Shown: one piece after another, positions 1 through 11,815 of the stretch | How positions within the stretch are numbered: position 1 is the first letter of the stretch | How the letters are laid out: every line of letters starts with the position of its first letter | Origin: Gigaspora rosea | Taxonomy: Eukaryota; Glomeromycota; Glomeromycetes; Diversisporales; Gigasporaceae | Direction: 5' to 3' | NCBI GenBank assembly: GCA_003550325.1 | Contig: QKWP01001162.1 | Coordinates: forward strand, 15,974-79,973 | Length of the DNA stretch: 64,000 nucleotides | Notes under the pieces: model-generated | The model's database searches: none | What the model saw: the letters and a program-made list of their open reading frames with translations, nothing else | What the model was told of the DNA's origin: nothing | Position numbers and translations under genes: made by a program

Positions 1-285
1 AAAAAAAAAACAAAATAGAAAAAGTAAAAAAAAAGAAACAAAAATAGAAAAAAGTAAAAAAAAAAGAAAAACAAATAAAAAAACAAAAGTAAAAAAGAAC
101 AAAAATAAAAAAAAACAAAAACAAAAATAAAAAAAAATAAAAAAATAAAAAATAAAAAAAATAAATAAAAAAGAATAATGAAAATAAAAAACAAAAACAA
201 AAACAAAAATAAAAAAACCCAAAATAAAAAAAAATAAATATAAATAAAAAATAAAAAAAAATAAAAATAAAAATAAAAAAAATTG
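1..285. repeat. A-rich low-complexity DNA
   Basis: Almost pure A with scattered C, T and G, so the bases form runs such as AAAAACAAAAATAAA. It carries no open frame of interest and no terminal structure. The same kind of sequence flanks the assembly gap near 24.0 kb. Confidence 0.9.
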
Positions 286-451
286 AGATACAAAACAATT
301 AAAAAAACAGATTGATAATCTATGAACTGATTTTACAGCAAAATTATTTTGTATAGTACCAGTATAATTTTTAATTTTTTGTTTTTTTTTATATTTTAAT
401 AAAAAAATTAGAGTAATTAAATTGTCTATAATATAATAGATAATTATATTA

Positions 452-617
452 GGGGCGTGCCATTTATTATATAATATTTTTTACTTAGTAGCCACCTCTA
501 CCCATGTATGGTGTGATCATTTTATCTAATTCTAATTGATTAATATAATATATAAACGTGATCACTACCTCTGACCATGTATCTATGGTATAAATTATGT
601 AATAAATGGTATGCCCC
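452..617. mobile_element. 166-bp MITE, PIF/Harbinger-like, TTA target duplication
   Basis: The ends are inverted copies: GGGGCGTGCCATTTATTA on the left and the complement of GGGGCATACCATTTATTA on the right. Both ends are flanked by TTA (449-451 and 618-620). A 3-bp TTA duplication plus G-rich termini is the PIF/Harbinger signature. There is no coding capacity, so this is a non-autonomous element. Confidence 0.75.
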
Positions 618-620
618 TTA

Positions 621-1450
621 TAGTATATATAAATATATATAATTCTATATAAATATATTTTTTTTCAAAGCAGTGTGAGGGTTAAAGAGCTAGTCTATAT
701 ATTAAAATACAAATGTGTTTAACTAGTTGCTTTTTTCCAGATCAGTCCAAATAATGAAAAATTTACAGAACACATAATATATATCTATCTAATATATTAA
801 AATACTATAATAGTTGCTTTTTAGATTAGTCTGAATAAACAGGTAAGACCATCACAAATATGCACAAATGTTGTACACATGCTAACCAGCCAATCAAAAT
901 TGTTAATTTTCAAAAAAAATTAAACGAAATCAAATTTTGTTAAAATTCAAAGTAAATATCACAGAATTTTATTTCATATAAAGAATTATATCTTTATTGA
1001 TTTAGATAATTTTAAACTATATTCTATATTAAGTTATAACTATCGTTATTTAAAAATTTTAATAATCTCTATATTCAATTCTATAGTATATCTAACAAAC
1101 TTGAATGTTTTATAGTACAGTACTATGTATTCTTATTCGTTAAAGAGACCTTTAACTATTTGAAATTTTGCTCTATACATCATATTACATATTATATCTA
1201 CATAAATCTTTTACTATATCCTAAAACTTTTATAGCAAAAAAAAATTAAATATCTGTTATTTATATGTTTTTAACTTTTTTATATATAATGTATGCAAAA
1301 AAGATTCTACAATCTAAACTTTACTCTAAATCGATATTTTAAGCTTTTTATCGTACTTTTTTTGTGTAACAGATAAGATTTGGTCAATATAGTATTGGTT
1401 AATTACTTATAACTTCTAATTATATTCTTATAGTATAGCATGAAAACTAC
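621..1450. other. AT-rich stretch without recognisable features
   Basis: Read on both strands. No coding-like frame, terminal inverted repeat or tRNA-like box was found. Confidence 0.6.
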
Positions 1451-1997
1451 TTAATTGATGAACCGGATAAGATCGGCAATGTTGTCATATTGGAACAATA
1501 GTAAATTTTGGGGATAAGTACAATATAAATTTTTATTGTATGCTGAAATCTGACGTCGGTCCAATGAAAAGTATTTTTTTATTAAGTTAACACTCATGTT
1601 AATTAATTAAAAGTTGTAGAGCTCACTAATGCGCATCTAATAGTGGTTAGATCATTCAAATCGGCCCAGTATACGCTGAGATATCGCTAAAAAACGATTG
1701 ACCGACTATATAAAATTTTTAGTTTGTTTACATAGAATTTTATATAGTTAGCCAATCGTTTTTTAGCAAGATCTTGGCATACACTGGGCTGATGTGAATG
1801 AACTAACTACCATTAGATGCGTCTCAGTGAGCTCTACAACTTTCAATTAATTGACATGAGCTATTAACTTAATAAAAAAAATATTTTTTATTGGACCGAT
1901 ATCAGATTCCAGTATATAATAAAAATCATAGTAATTTGCCCCAAATTCTAATATAAAAATTCTGCAGATCTTATCCAGATCAGTAATTAATATGCTT
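1451..1997. mobile_element. Foldback element, family H1 (about 545 bp)
   Basis: The two halves are long inverted copies meeting near 1725. Arm landmarks are AACCGGATAAGATC / GATCTTATCCAG at the outside, GTTGTAGAGCTC in mid-arm, and the CGATTGACCGACTAT block beside the centre. The arm core recurs at 28.2-28.5 kb and four times at 30.9-32.8 kb. No protein frame is present. The exact ends and target duplication are unclear. Confidence 0.75.
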
Positions 1998-2274
1998 TAT
2001 AGATTCACAGAAGAGATAATCTACCCAAGCTGTATAAAAAAAATTTTAAATCAATTGTGTAATGATCTACAAACTCAAGGCATTCAAAATGGTTCTATCT
2101 TGAGTTTGAATAATGAAAAACTCACAGAACTGGCTTAACTGAGCAAATAATTGGCAGACACATACTACAAAGCTACACGTATTTGCAATCATTTGCTCAG
2201 TTGAACCAAATTGCCATTATTTAACAAATTTTTACTCGAAGTATTATGAGAGTTAAGTGCTAGTATATATATAT

Positions 2275-2772
2275 AATTTTTTTGACAGTCTTGCCGGTAT
2301 TATTTTCTTAATGATTTATAACAACTGTAGTTATTATTTTTATCCTACTAATATAACTCGACTTTTTCCAGCTTGCTTTTACACTGCCCAGAAGTGATCT
2401 GTCTTACCAACTGCTATAGTGATCAGAAATCTTTATAGCTATTTTTAGACTACTGCACCACAAGTTTATATAGTATCTCATAATATTCAGACTTTAGGTA
2501 TCACATTATATCTCATAACTTTGGTTATTCCAAATCAGAGTTCTGGCACAGCCTTCATTAGTGTAGATTTTGATTTTAGATTACTGCCCATTTTAGAAAT
2601 TAAGTTATCATCTATGAATGTCCTGGGTTCCTGTATCTAGTGATATTTTAGTTTTCTAATTAGCCTAGCCTGGCTAGCTATTTCTATAAATTTCTGCCAC
2701 TTGGATTTGAACTGGCAACCTTGCAATTTAAGACTTTAGAGCATAACTGCTAGGCTATCAACTCTAAGATCA
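2275..2772 (-). mobile_element. tRNA-derived SINE (about 0.5 kb)
   Basis: Read on the minus strand, the element starts with a tRNA-like head: an A-box-like GATAGCCTAGCAGTTATG and a B-box-like GGTTGCCAGTTCAAATCC about 35 bases later. A roughly 400-bp body follows and ends in CTGTCAAAAAAATT, an A-rich tail. The flanks are (AT)n on both sides, so the target duplication cannot be measured. Pol III promoter boxes plus an A tail define a SINE. No functional tRNA fold is claimed. Confidence 0.6.
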
Positions 2773-2782
2773 TATATATATG

Positions 2783-3030
2783 GGCTAGATGCTATGAAAA
2801 GGAACCAAATTAACAAAACAAAAGATCTTTAAAAATTAATTTTTATATTGTAAATCTTATAATAACTTATAAGAAATTGCAAACTTTAAAGTACAATATA
2901 GCAAAATTTTATTAATACAACTACTTTTGTGTTTTAAGTAAAAAATCCTAATCATATTCTAAATTGATTTATATGAAAAAATATATTTTGAAAAAATTAT
3001 TGATTTGGTTCCTTTTTGCAGTACCTAGCC
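2783..3030. mobile_element. 248-bp MITE with GGCTAG ends
   Basis: Terminal inverted repeats: GGCTAGATGCTATGAAAAGG on the left against the complement of GGCTAGGTACTGCAAAAAGG on the right, followed on both sides by GAACCAAAT sequence. It sits in a (TA)n tract, so the target duplication is ambiguous. A single related end occurs near 43,040 (GGGCTAGATATTAG). Confidence 0.65.
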
Positions 3031-3806
3031 TATATATATATTTAGATACACCAATTTTGTTATCTTTTATTTGCTTTATTATCTTTTATCAACTTTATTA
3101 TTTTATTATTTGAAACTAAATTTTGCTTTTATTAATATGACATCTTTAGTAATGTTTTAGTTAAAACTTTTTTTATGACCAAAATTTTGGTTTTTAAATT
3201 TTAGTTTTGCTTCAAATTTGAAATCTATAAAATAAATAAACTTTTTAAAGTTAATAAAAATTAAACATATTAGTGGATTACATAATTGTTGATAAACTGT
3301 TATACAAAAATTTGCTTCTAAGTAATGTTGAAAAACTAACAAACGAAGTACTTGTTACAACTAACAAAGGAGCCTTTTTGATGCCTAGACAAGTTAAAAA
3401 AACTAATAAAACTTAATAAATGAGCTATGCTAAGCTATAAAGAAGTACTTTTATCATTTGTTAAAATATTCAGGTGTTTTAGAATGGGTTGGGCATTGAG
3501 AAATGGGTTGGTAACTATCAAGGGTAAATTCGGAAGCTAATTTTCAAAAAAATAGCCTTTTTAATATACTTTTGACTTATAATTAAATACATGAATTTCA
3601 TAATTTTCTACGTACTTAATTATAAATACAGAGCTCATTAAAAAGGCCGTTTTTGTGAAAATTCACTTTGTAATAAATTTTCGCATAAAATTTTTTTGAT
3701 AATTCTCGATCATGATTGGTTGAGCCGACATGTTACGCCGATCTGCTGATATGAAAATTTAAACTTATTAAAACTTTTAAAATACTATTTTTATAACTAC
3801 TAAAAT

Positions 3807-4584
3807 AAGAAATGTGACCCTGTAGCCTAGTGGTCTAGGCACCCATTTCAATACTAGAGGTTACTAGTTTAAATATTTATTTACGAATATTTGTCTTATA
3901 CTCAGTAAAATCCATATGATTACTAGATTAATAACTAGTTTTTGGAATAGTGGTCTTTGTAAAAAAGGTAGCACTATTATGATGAGAGAAGCGGCAAACA
4001 CAAGTAAGGTGCAAGAAAACTGGATATTATCTAGAAACACCTCTGGCAAATACAGAAGAACTGAAATAGAAAATAAAAAAGCAGAGAAGGTGAGTCATTA
4101 CCAGGAGTTTTTCAATATAGTAATTGGCTGCAAGCTGAGCTAAAAAGACATTAAAGGAAGGCTAATCAAGATACTAGTAACAAAAAAGTGAGGTGCCTAC
4201 TAAGATAGTGCTAGTAATATCACAGACTATACAGTAGTAGGGATGTGAACCATTAGGAGACTTGATGCCAACTTGCTACCAAACAGGGAGTAACTTTGTT
4301 ATAACATAGTGGAGAAAACTTTGAGTATCTATTTGAGAGTTAATAAGAGTAGCTTGAAAAATGCAAAGAATGCTAGTTTAGAGAATAGAGTAAGTTCAGA
4401 AATATAAATCCTGAGTTAATATGGGTGGCATATTGACTTGGATAAAGTTTAACTCAAGAATAAATTAGTCCTAAGTTTAATATAGATATTTAAATTATAT
4501 TGTAATATATATATAATATATATAATCATGGTATAATAATAATAAAAATTGTGAACAAAGAGTTCACTCTCAAAAAAAAAAATA
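3807..4584 (+). mobile_element. tRNA-derived SINE with 14-bp target duplication
   Basis: Starts with a tRNA-like head, GTAGCCTAGTGGTCTAGG (A-box like) with GGTTACTAGTTTAAAT downstream (weak B-box). It continues for about 700 bp and ends in CTCTCAAAAAAAAAAATA. It is bounded by perfect 14-bp copies of ATAACTACTAAAAT (3793-3806 and 4585-4598). The inverted partner arm near 6560 reads ATAACTTCTAAAAT without the insert, which gives an independent empty site. A poly-A tail plus a long target duplication shows LINE-type retroposition. No LINE protein is visible in it. Confidence 0.75.
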
Positions 4585-5337
4585 ATAACTACTAAAATAT
4601 TTGATAAAAAATAAAAATATTTAATATTACTATATTTTTAAATTAATTTAGTATTCACCAGTGATGAAATTCACTAGTAATTATCCATCTATATATAATT
4701 ATATATAGCAAAACAAATAAAATTAAATCTTTTTAATATTAGGGTAAGGGTAAGAACTAGGATAGGGCAGGGGGTATAGTTTATACCAAAATTTTACAAG
4801 AAATTTTTTTTTGTATAAAAAAAGTAGTTTCATTGACAAAATTTTTAGTTAGAAGCGATTTTTTAAAAAATTCTTATTTTTGTTATACAAAATTGTTTTG
4901 CATGTTACACCAGATTCTTAATTCTAATTGGATTGGTGAAATGCACTACTAATGAGCATTAAACTTATCCTATATTTTTTAATTAAATAAATACTTACAA
5001 TATTTGAAAAGGTACTGCTATTTGCACCACAAAAAATGCTATTTGCACCATAGATTTTGTGTAATACTAGATAGTTAGGGTTGCACCCAAACCTCTTTTT
5101 TGTAATATGAGATTACTACATAGTTTGGGTTTGAAATTCAGAATTTTTACTTAATTTGGATCATAACTATAACCCAAATATATGTTTCATTTTATTTAAT
5201 AGTGTCAAATTTAAAAACCAATAAATTTGTCAATAACAGATAGCAATATATACTGTATATGCATATAACAATATTAAAATAGCAGATTCATGAAGAAACA
5301 ACTTTAACAAACAAGACCATATAATAGCTGTAATGTT

Positions 5338-5552
5338 CTATTTTAGATTATTAAAAATTTTAACAATTTATTTTAGATTATTAACTTAATAATCTAAAAA
5401 TAAATCATTAAAATTCTTATGATTTAAAATAGATCATTAATTTAAAATCTAAAAATAGATCATTAAGAATCTTAATATCTATTTTAGATTGTTAAAAATT
5501 TTAACGATTTATTTTAGATCATTAAGATTCTTAATGATTTAAAATAGATTAT
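5338..5552. repeat. Alternating inverted short repeats
   Basis: Units of TTTTAGATTATTAA and its complement alternate about eight times over 215 bp, so the tract can fold on itself at several registers. No gene is present. Confidence 0.7.
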
Positions 5553-5764
5553 TATTGCACTTTGCAAAAATGTATGACTTTTTTGCAAATTATGATGTCA
5601 TATAAATCAGGTGATTTTTTTAATTCTAAAAAAATTTTACTAATTTTTAATATAAAGATGCATTAAAAGAGGTTTATAAATTGATTACTAATTAATTCAT
5701 AAAGTCAAAATTACATATTAAAATAAAATATTACAATGCTTTAAATTTTCAAAATATATACTTT

Positions 5765-6122
5765 AATACTATATTAGTTCTTTGTCCAATGATTGAGATT
5801 TTTAGAATCACATAATCTAATTAGTTTTTTACCTGATGAATGAGAATTTTAAATCTCCAGATCTAATATTATTCTTTATGATGAAGAATTTTAAATATCA
5901 TCCAATCTAATATTAGTTCTTCACCCAACAATTAAATTGCCTGATCTAATATTAGTTCTTTGTCTGATTATTAAGAATTTAAAAAATCACCCAATTCAAT
6001 ATTAGTTCTTCACCCAACAATTGAAAATTTAAAATACCCGATATAATATTAGCTTTTTGAAAATTTTAAAACCATTAAATTTTAAAAATTACCTAATTTA
6101 ATATTAATTCTTTGCCCAACAG
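5765..6122. repeat. Diverged minisatellite, about 8 units of 38-54 bp
   Basis: The phrase CTAATATTAGTTCTT recurs near 5771, 5815, 5863, 5909, 5946, 5998, 6043 and 6098, each time followed by a variant of GTCCAACAATTGAGAATTTTA. It lies inside the large inverted-repeat element. Confidence 0.75.
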
Positions 6123-6796
6123 AAGTTTAAAATAATAATATAAATTAATTCTAAAATAGCTATATTTAAAAAAATAATAAATTTTATGAAAAAAATAAAA
6201 ATCATGTGATTTTCATATAAAACTTGTGCGATAAGTTTTCAAAAAAAGCATGGGTAGTTATATAAGACCCATATGATAAGTTTATTTTTGACCAGTGTAA
6301 AGGCACAAAATAGAAGAACTATCTATCAAGTCTGTTTGGAGACATCCCAGGTTCATTTTTTTTGTGGTATTTTAGTTCTCCAATAGATAGTCTTGAGTTC
6401 CAGCTGCTAATTAGTAGAGTCAATTTATTATTTTATATATTAAATGTGCAGTTTTTGTAGGTCATCCTTTCAGAAAAATTTGGTACAGATAATCATCAGA
6501 AAGAATTGCCATTAAAAAATATAACAATATTAAATATTTTTTATTTTTTATCAAATATTTTAGAAGTTATAAAAATAGTATTTTAAAAGTTTTAATAATT
6601 TTAAATTTGCTTAATTTTTATTAATTTTAAAAGGTTTATTTATTTTATAAATTTCAGATTTAAAGCAAAACTAAAATTCAAAAATCAAAATTTTGGTCTT
6701 TAAAAAGAGTTTTAGCTAAAACATTACTAAAAATTTTATATTAATAAAAGCAAAACTTAGTTTCAAATAATAAAATAATAATGTTGATAAAAAATA

Positions 6797-7132
6797 CAGT
6801 CAAATCTCTATAAATGCAACTTGTAGGGACAAGCCTACACTGTGCATTTAGAGAGGTTTGTATTTAGAAAAAGCCAATTAAATTGCAGCTTTAAAAATTA
6901 GATTATCAAGTTTGTATAACTTTTACCAAAAACTGTATAACCTATCTTAAATACTAAAATTTGATTGGCTACTTGCATTTAGAGAAGTTAGTATGATATA
7001 AAATGTTATTTAAGAGTGCATTTACAGAATATAGAATGTGCATTTAGTACTAATAATATCTTACAGAAAAGAAAAACATGCATTTAGGGAAATATTGTAT
7101 TTATAGAGGTTGCATTTATGGAGGTTTGACTA
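6797..7132. mobile_element. 336-bp pogo-like MITE (TA target)
   Basis: Ends CAGTCAAATCTCTATAAATG and the complement of TAGTCAAACCTCCATAAATG, flanked by TA (6795-6796 and 7133-7134). The internal phrase GTGCATTTAG is repeated. CAGTC.. ends with TA duplication fit the Tc1/mariner-pogo group. Related copies are at 7489, 19938, 22006, 37422 and 42855. This copy interrupts the right arm of the large inverted repeat. Confidence 0.7.
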
Positions 7133-7254
7133 TAATAAAACTAATAAAAGATAACAAAATTAGTGTATCTAAATATATATATATAGTATATACCAAGTTT
7201 ATATAATAACAATATATAATCCAACTATTTTTTAGTGTTTATATCATAAAAAGA

Positions 7255-7450
7255 AATTCATCTAATTGGCTAATATAAATCAATTGCCTGGGTAACTTAT
7301 TTATACAATTTAAAGTACTTTTAAGCATATAACATTTCACTAATAAAAATTTACCACAAACACTATTAATAGCTTTGGAAAAATATTTTCATTTACTATA
7401 CAAAATAATTCCAAAATTATTTCAAAACTGAAAAACTTTATTTAGAAGAC
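7255..7450. repeat. Dispersed repeat, related to 10,308-10,465
   Basis: Shares in the same order AAATCAATT, a TAACTTATTT block, TACAAAATAATT and AACTTTATTTAGA with the segment at 10,308-10,465. The 10.3-kb copy is less AT-rich. The function of the shared sequence is not recognised. Confidence 0.5.
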
Positions 7451-7488
7451 AATATATGCTACTGTTTATTGGTCTATTTCAAGTTATA

Positions 7489-7682
7489 TAGTCGCCTCTC
7501 TCTAATCCAAACCTCTCTAAACTGAATACTATTAAATTCTCTCTAAGCTGAACAAAATTTCTGTAAATTTTATTATAAAGTTTGAATAAGCTATATATAA
7601 CTTTTTGAAAACTGAACTTTTTCAAATTTTTACATAGTAAAAAAAATCAGTTCTGGCAGTTCAGATTAGAAAGAGTTGACTG
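7489..7682. mobile_element. 194-bp TA-flanked MITE, pogo-like ends
   Basis: Left end TAGTCGCCTCTCTCTAATCC and right end complement of CAGTCAACTCTTTCTAATCT, flanked by TA on both sides. Internal copies of CTCTAAACTGAA are present. Non-coding. Confidence 0.6.
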
Positions 7683-7689
7683 TACTAAG

Positions 7690-8010
7690 AATGAAAGTAA
7701 CTGAAAATATTTTTGTAATGTTTTTGTTCAAGACTACTTTATGATTTTAGATTTAAATAACTTTTAGTTACTCATATTGAATTTGTATTAGAATAAGTTT
7801 ATTATAGACAAAAAAACCAAATTTAATATGTAAATATATTAGGTTCTTGCATTATATTTGGGTCCATCAATCATAATATGTTTAGGCTTTTAGATAGTAG
7901 ATTGGGTATTAATAAGATTAATTTTTGATAATAAATACTACTTTTATTTTATTTTACATATCTATTTGTGTTCTGTAATTTGTGACAAATTAATTTTTTT
8001 ATATAAGTTA
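7690..8010. other. AT-rich interval, nothing recognised
   Basis: Lies between two TA-flanked elements. No coding-like frame or repeat ends were found. Confidence 0.5.
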
Positions 8011-8861
8011 CAAGGAAGGGGCTACCATTGCATTGCGGACACTTTTTGGATTGTAATTACTTGAAATCGTTAAGTAGCTGCAGCACGAAATTTATATCAC
8101 ATGTTCAGTAGATCACATGGTATAACATACTAAAATTTCGTGCAGTTTCGTTAAATTGCACGAAAATTATGTAAAAATTACCAAAATCATGTTTTTTTAT
8201 TAGTACGAAGGTTCGAATTTTTACTTTTTTTTTTTTTAACAAAAAAAAAACTAATTATATTTTAATAATCAATGGGTCCCCACTGTCTTCTATGTAAGCA
8301 TCAACCCGATTGATCATACTATAAACCAGCAGACAGCAAAGTTCCGGTAGTGGGATTTTTGACTGTCTAGTCCTTTTTTTTTTTTGCGCCTCCACACCCA
8401 ACCTCTTGTACTTTTTTATGATATTCCCACAGAAGTTTTGCAGTAGCCAACTGCTGCCGCAATGCTATGAAGTGATTTTCCACATTTTTAGATATAAATT
8501 ATTGTTTCATATTGACTTTCTGTTAAATCTTTCATACTACCCATATTTGTGGGAAAAAATTTTTTTTAGTTTACACCCTTTTTATATCACGTCCCGTTAC
8601 CTTGGTGTTGCACAACATTTGTGCAAAATTTGAAGTGATTCTAAAAAAAATTCATTTTTGTGAATTTTTTTTTAAAAAAACAATTCCAAAAAATTGATCT
8701 TCATACTAACCCAAAAATGTCGTTTTGCCTATTTTTTGTATAACTTCCGCGCAATCTAACGATCTACTGAACACGTGACATTAATTTCGTGCTGCAGTTA
8801 CTTACCCGATTTCGTGTAATTACAATCCAAAAAGTGTCCACACTGCAATGGTAGCCCCCTG
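8011..8861 (-). mobile_element. Tc1/mariner-type transposon relic (851 bp)
   Basis: Terminal inverted repeats of about 100 bp share GGGGCTACCATTGCA, CACTTTTTGGATTGTAATTA and GCTGCAGCACGAAATT. TA flanks both ends (8009-8010 and 8862-8863). The minus strand around 8400-8260 encodes LPELCCLLVYSMINRVDAYI and then EDSGDPLI. That resembles the C-terminal tail of Tc1/mariner transposases, where the usual ending is close to 'ESMPKRIQAVIKAKGGPT'. Upstream in the same direction LLWEYHKKVQEVG fits the 'ENLWxxLKxxV' region in another frame. The catalytic core is missing, so the element is internally deleted and cannot move by itself. The family assignment rests on the TA sites plus these two short matches. 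Confidence 0.6.
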
Positions 8862-8944
8862 TACATATTGATTTATAAATCTCTTCATAAAAAAGTTTCT
8901 TTTATTTTATAATAGTATTAAAGTGACAAATTATTAAAGATTAT

Positions 8945-9300
8945 GTAATTTGATTGGTTGATTATCACGGGTGGTCACGGGTAGATCCATAAAATTAACC
9001 AATCAAATGAATTTCTTTCTATGAGGTTTTATAATTTACCACTATGGCTACCTGATCAACCAATTAGAATGCAGGATAGGTGTAACATGAATCGAAGCGA
9101 TTATGATTTTTTTCAAAAATTGGACATAACACGAAATTTTGCCTACGAAACCATCTCTTGTGCTCTAACAAAAATATTCCTTATGAAATTTTGGTTTAGA
9201 AGCTCTTTGTTAAAACATGCACCTTAACCCTAACTTAACCTAACCCTTGCCCTAACCCTAAACTAACGAATTAATTTATTGCTATTATACACCAGATCTT
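8945..9300. repeat. Dispersed repeat with telomere-like CCCTAA phrases
   Basis: Contains CTTAACCCTAACTTAACC and CCCTAACCCTAAA. Related segments, each with a GTGTAACA block and a CCCTAACCCTAA-type phrase, lie at 4740-4915 (inverted) and 18,420-18,610. The copies share flanking sequence, so the telomere-like phrase is part of a repeat family rather than a telomere. Confidence 0.5.
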
Positions 9301-11080
9301 ATAGGGCACATATGCTAAAAAATAAAAAATTCTATTTTTATACGAATAAAAAAATAATTTTTATCTCTAAACTTCAATAATTCTTAAAATTCTTTATTAT
9401 ATTTTGATTATTTGGATTTTTTAGTAGTATTATCTTTATTACGTACTAGAAATAGTACTGTAATTAGCTTTGACAAATAATACCAAACTTTTTATTAACA
9501 AAAAAAAAAGAACTAAAAATTTAGATATACTGTATTTTGCCAGACTAATTAATAGGTTTAATAAAAAAAATATATTATACTGTAAATCAGAATAAATATA
9601 ATAAAAACTTAAGAAGAATTTTTATTTTTTTAAGAAAATATTATAATTTAAATAATACCAGATGAAAGACCCAACGTGCATTTCTTATCGCTCATTAAAT
9701 TTACGGTAATCATTGATTACTATAATATGAAAAAACTGACATTATACTAGTAATATAAAATTTCACAAGTAAAAATTTTTGATAGAGACAAATGTCGGTT
9801 TGTTAGATAAATTTTTGATGGACAAATATTTTTACGTTATTTCTGATCGTATTACATTATACTTGTTCGTAAGGGAATCATTGGTCGATTATACATGTGC
9901 GGATGAGTCTTTCTACATCCTAATGCTGTTAATATCAGAATATTGATATAATGAGTATTATATAATAAAGGAAATCTAGATTTAGAACTTTCTACAAAAT
10001 TCAACATAACGTACGTACGTACGTACGTACGTTTATAATGTATATTATTCATCAACTGCTTGTCATGAGATGTTCACAATGTTGACATTGGTAACACTTA
10101 TTAAGTTATTCATTATTTAACGCAATTGTCTAATGTTCGTACAACAAAAATGTAATAAATTAGTTTTATTGGTACAATTCTTCTTGTACGTAAGAATTCT
10201 TTTCAGGCAAAAATCACTCAATTTATTTAGCAATTTGCTTGATAACCCAAAATGAAATTACACATGATAAGAATCACGTAAGAGAACAAGTCTGCATTGT
10301 CATAGGACTTTAATATGATTGGTTGATGCAAATCAATTTCCCAATAACTTATTTCAGTTTACTTTTGCATCTCACTATCACTGATAAAAGTCATTTCTAG
10401 CTTCGAAAGAACGTCTATATTCATCGTACAAAATAATAAATGCTGAGAACTTTATTTAGAGACAAAATTTCGTTATTTATTTTTATTATTAATAATATTA
10501 TTAATTATATTGAATGAAAACGAAAAACAGCCGAATAATGATTAATAATCGGCAGGGTGCATTTTATGTTAATTGTATTGATCATCAATGATCTGTATCA
10601 TTTCAAATTCGCCACTCCTCTTAAAATTTTAACTTTGTAATACAATGCATAACATAATTTCACTATATAACCATTTTTATATATACACGCAATTGAGATC
10701 GTACACAAGTACTACGATTAATTGAAGTAATCCTTACTTTGTGAAAAGCAGATATTAAATTTTAGATAACTTTATTATAAAAAAAATATGGTCTCTGACC
10801 ATTTTTTTTCATTGCGATAATTAACTCGCTTGACCGGATAATTTATTTTCCATTAATTAAAAATTGAGCATGACCTCTTTGAATGGCATCCTATGTAAAC
10901 TCCCTGTACGTACGTACATCAGGATTTGTCATCAATAATCATTACAGCATTACAGCAATATAGACGCAAACATATTCAACACTTTTCATTACTATAATGA
11001 TAATAATATCAGATATAAATTACCAATACAAATTACATATACTACAATGTAAATAACAATAACGATCAAGTATCTTTACT
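9301..11080. other. Intergenic DNA upstream of MT1, with (ACGT)6 and a dispersed repeat
   Basis: No coding-like frame was found. It holds a perfect (ACGT)6 microsatellite at 10,009-10,032, a shorter GTACGTACGTAC at 10,907-10,918, and the dispersed repeat at 10,308-10,465 that matches 7255-7450. The base composition is a little less AT-biased than its surroundings, as expected next to a real gene. Confidence 0.6.
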
Positions 11081-11089
11081 ATTTAGGAT

Positions 11090-11173
11090 GAGGGGTTTTT
11101 GCCAATACGTAATGATGCACACAATCAAATTTTTTAAATTGTTTATGGTTGGTTGATTTTTTTAATATAAATA
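11090..11173 (+). promoter_or_regulatory. MT1 promoter: upstream motif and TATA box
   Basis: The motif GAGGGGTTTTTGCC is at 11,090-11,103 and a TATA box TATAAATA at 11,166-11,173, 128-135 bp before the start codon. Both occur at matching places before MT2 and MT3. The region from the motif to the start codon is alignable among the copies, including the CTCTCAAAATCAAAA leader. The motif is a candidate metal-response site; that role is inference. Confidence 0.6.
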
Positions 11174-11300
11174 CACTACCAAAAGTTCTTTCTCAAAATC
11201 AAAAAAAAAAAGAAATAACGTAATTATTGAAATATATAAATAATATAATTCACTAAACAAAAATATCAAATTTCATATTCAACCTTAAAAATTTTCCAAA

Positions 11301-11552
11301 ATGTGTGACGATTGCAAATGCGGATCCTCTTGCCAGTGCACTAATTGCGCTTGCGTAAAAACTACCAAACAAAATTTCGTCGACAAGCAAATTGAAACAG
11401 ACCCTAGTTGTGGTGTCAGGTAATTATTGCAAAAAAATGTATTTATACGATTGTAATTAATTCTCGTAATAACAAAACTTATACCTTCCTTCTATAGTAC
11501 TTGCAACTGCGGAGAAAATTGCAGCTGCACTCAAGGAGCTTGTAAATGTTAA
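11301..11552 (+). CDS. Metallothionein, copy MT1 (57 aa, two exons)
   Basis: Small cysteine-rich cytosolic protein expected to bind Cu, Zn or Cd through thiolate clusters. Exon 1 is 11,301-11,419, a 78-bp intron follows (GTAATT..TATAG), and exon 2 is 11,498-11,552; the intron splits a Ser codon. It has 14 Cys in 57 residues. The N-terminal cluster is C-x2-C-x-C-x3-C-x-C-x2-C-x-C (residues 2-18) and the C-terminal cluster is C-x-C-x3-C-x-C-x4-C-x-C (42-57). A Cys-free linker (19-36) with TKQNFVDKQIETDP joins them, and one Cys stands at 37. No aromatic residue other than one Phe and no His are present. The start is the only in-frame ATG. A polyadenylation signal AATAAA lies at 11,802. MT1 and MT3 form the short-linker subtype. 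It is the most isolated copy, 25 kb from the others, and is followed by a broken Sel1-kinase gene. Confidence 0.92.
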
Positions 11553-11815
11553 TTCTTTCATAGCCGCGCCCTATATTTTATATATTTTTATATATTGTAA
11601 ACTTTATTTTTCGTTCTTTTATGATAGCATCTTTGTGATGGTGTCTTTATGATGGCGGCTTTATGATAGCGTTTTCTTTTTTTTCTTTACAATGTCAAGA
11701 ATGTTAAATGTCAATTTTATTTTATTTTATTTTATTTTTTTACTTGAATGTTCTATGACCAAAGTAAATTTATTGATGTAACTCCAGAATTATTTTAGTT
11801 CAATAAATATCATAA
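11553..11815 (+). other. MT1 3' UTR with 14-bp tandem repeats and polyA signal
   Basis: About four units of CTTTATGATGGCGT lie at 11,616-11,674, followed by a T-rich stretch and AATAAA at 11,802-11,807. The same repeat appears after MT2 (3 units), MT3 (3 units) and MT4 (1 unit). Confidence 0.6.

Larger units (their letters stand above)
3035..7190. repeat. Large inverted-repeat pair with later insertions
   Basis: The left arm (3035-4645) is matched in inverted orientation by the right arm (6520-7190). The shared order includes TTTAGATACACCAATTTTG, a TTTGAAACTAAATTTTGC block and ATATTTGATAAAAAATAAA. Both arms are about 620 bp once later insertions are removed. The left arm is split by about 490 bp at 3265-3756 and by the SINE at 3807-4584. 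The right arm is split by the MITE at 6797-7132. The interior (4650-6520) is AT-rich tandem repeat. It is probably an old foldback transposon; no coding sequence was recognised. Confidence 0.6.

Noticed and set aside
3815-3875. Possible tRNA gene
   Set aside because: A and B boxes are present but the cloverleaf does not close and the sequence continues into an A-tailed body with target duplications: a SINE head.
9225-9265. CCCTAACCCTAA telomere-like words
   Set aside because: Only two or three units, internal, and shared with other repeat copies at 4.7 and 18.6 kb, so part of a repeat family and not a telomere.
11112-11120. Animal-type metal-response core TGCRCNC before MT1 (TGCACAC)
   Set aside because: Not kept in MT2, MT3 or MT4 promoters, and that factor (MTF-1) is not known from fungi.
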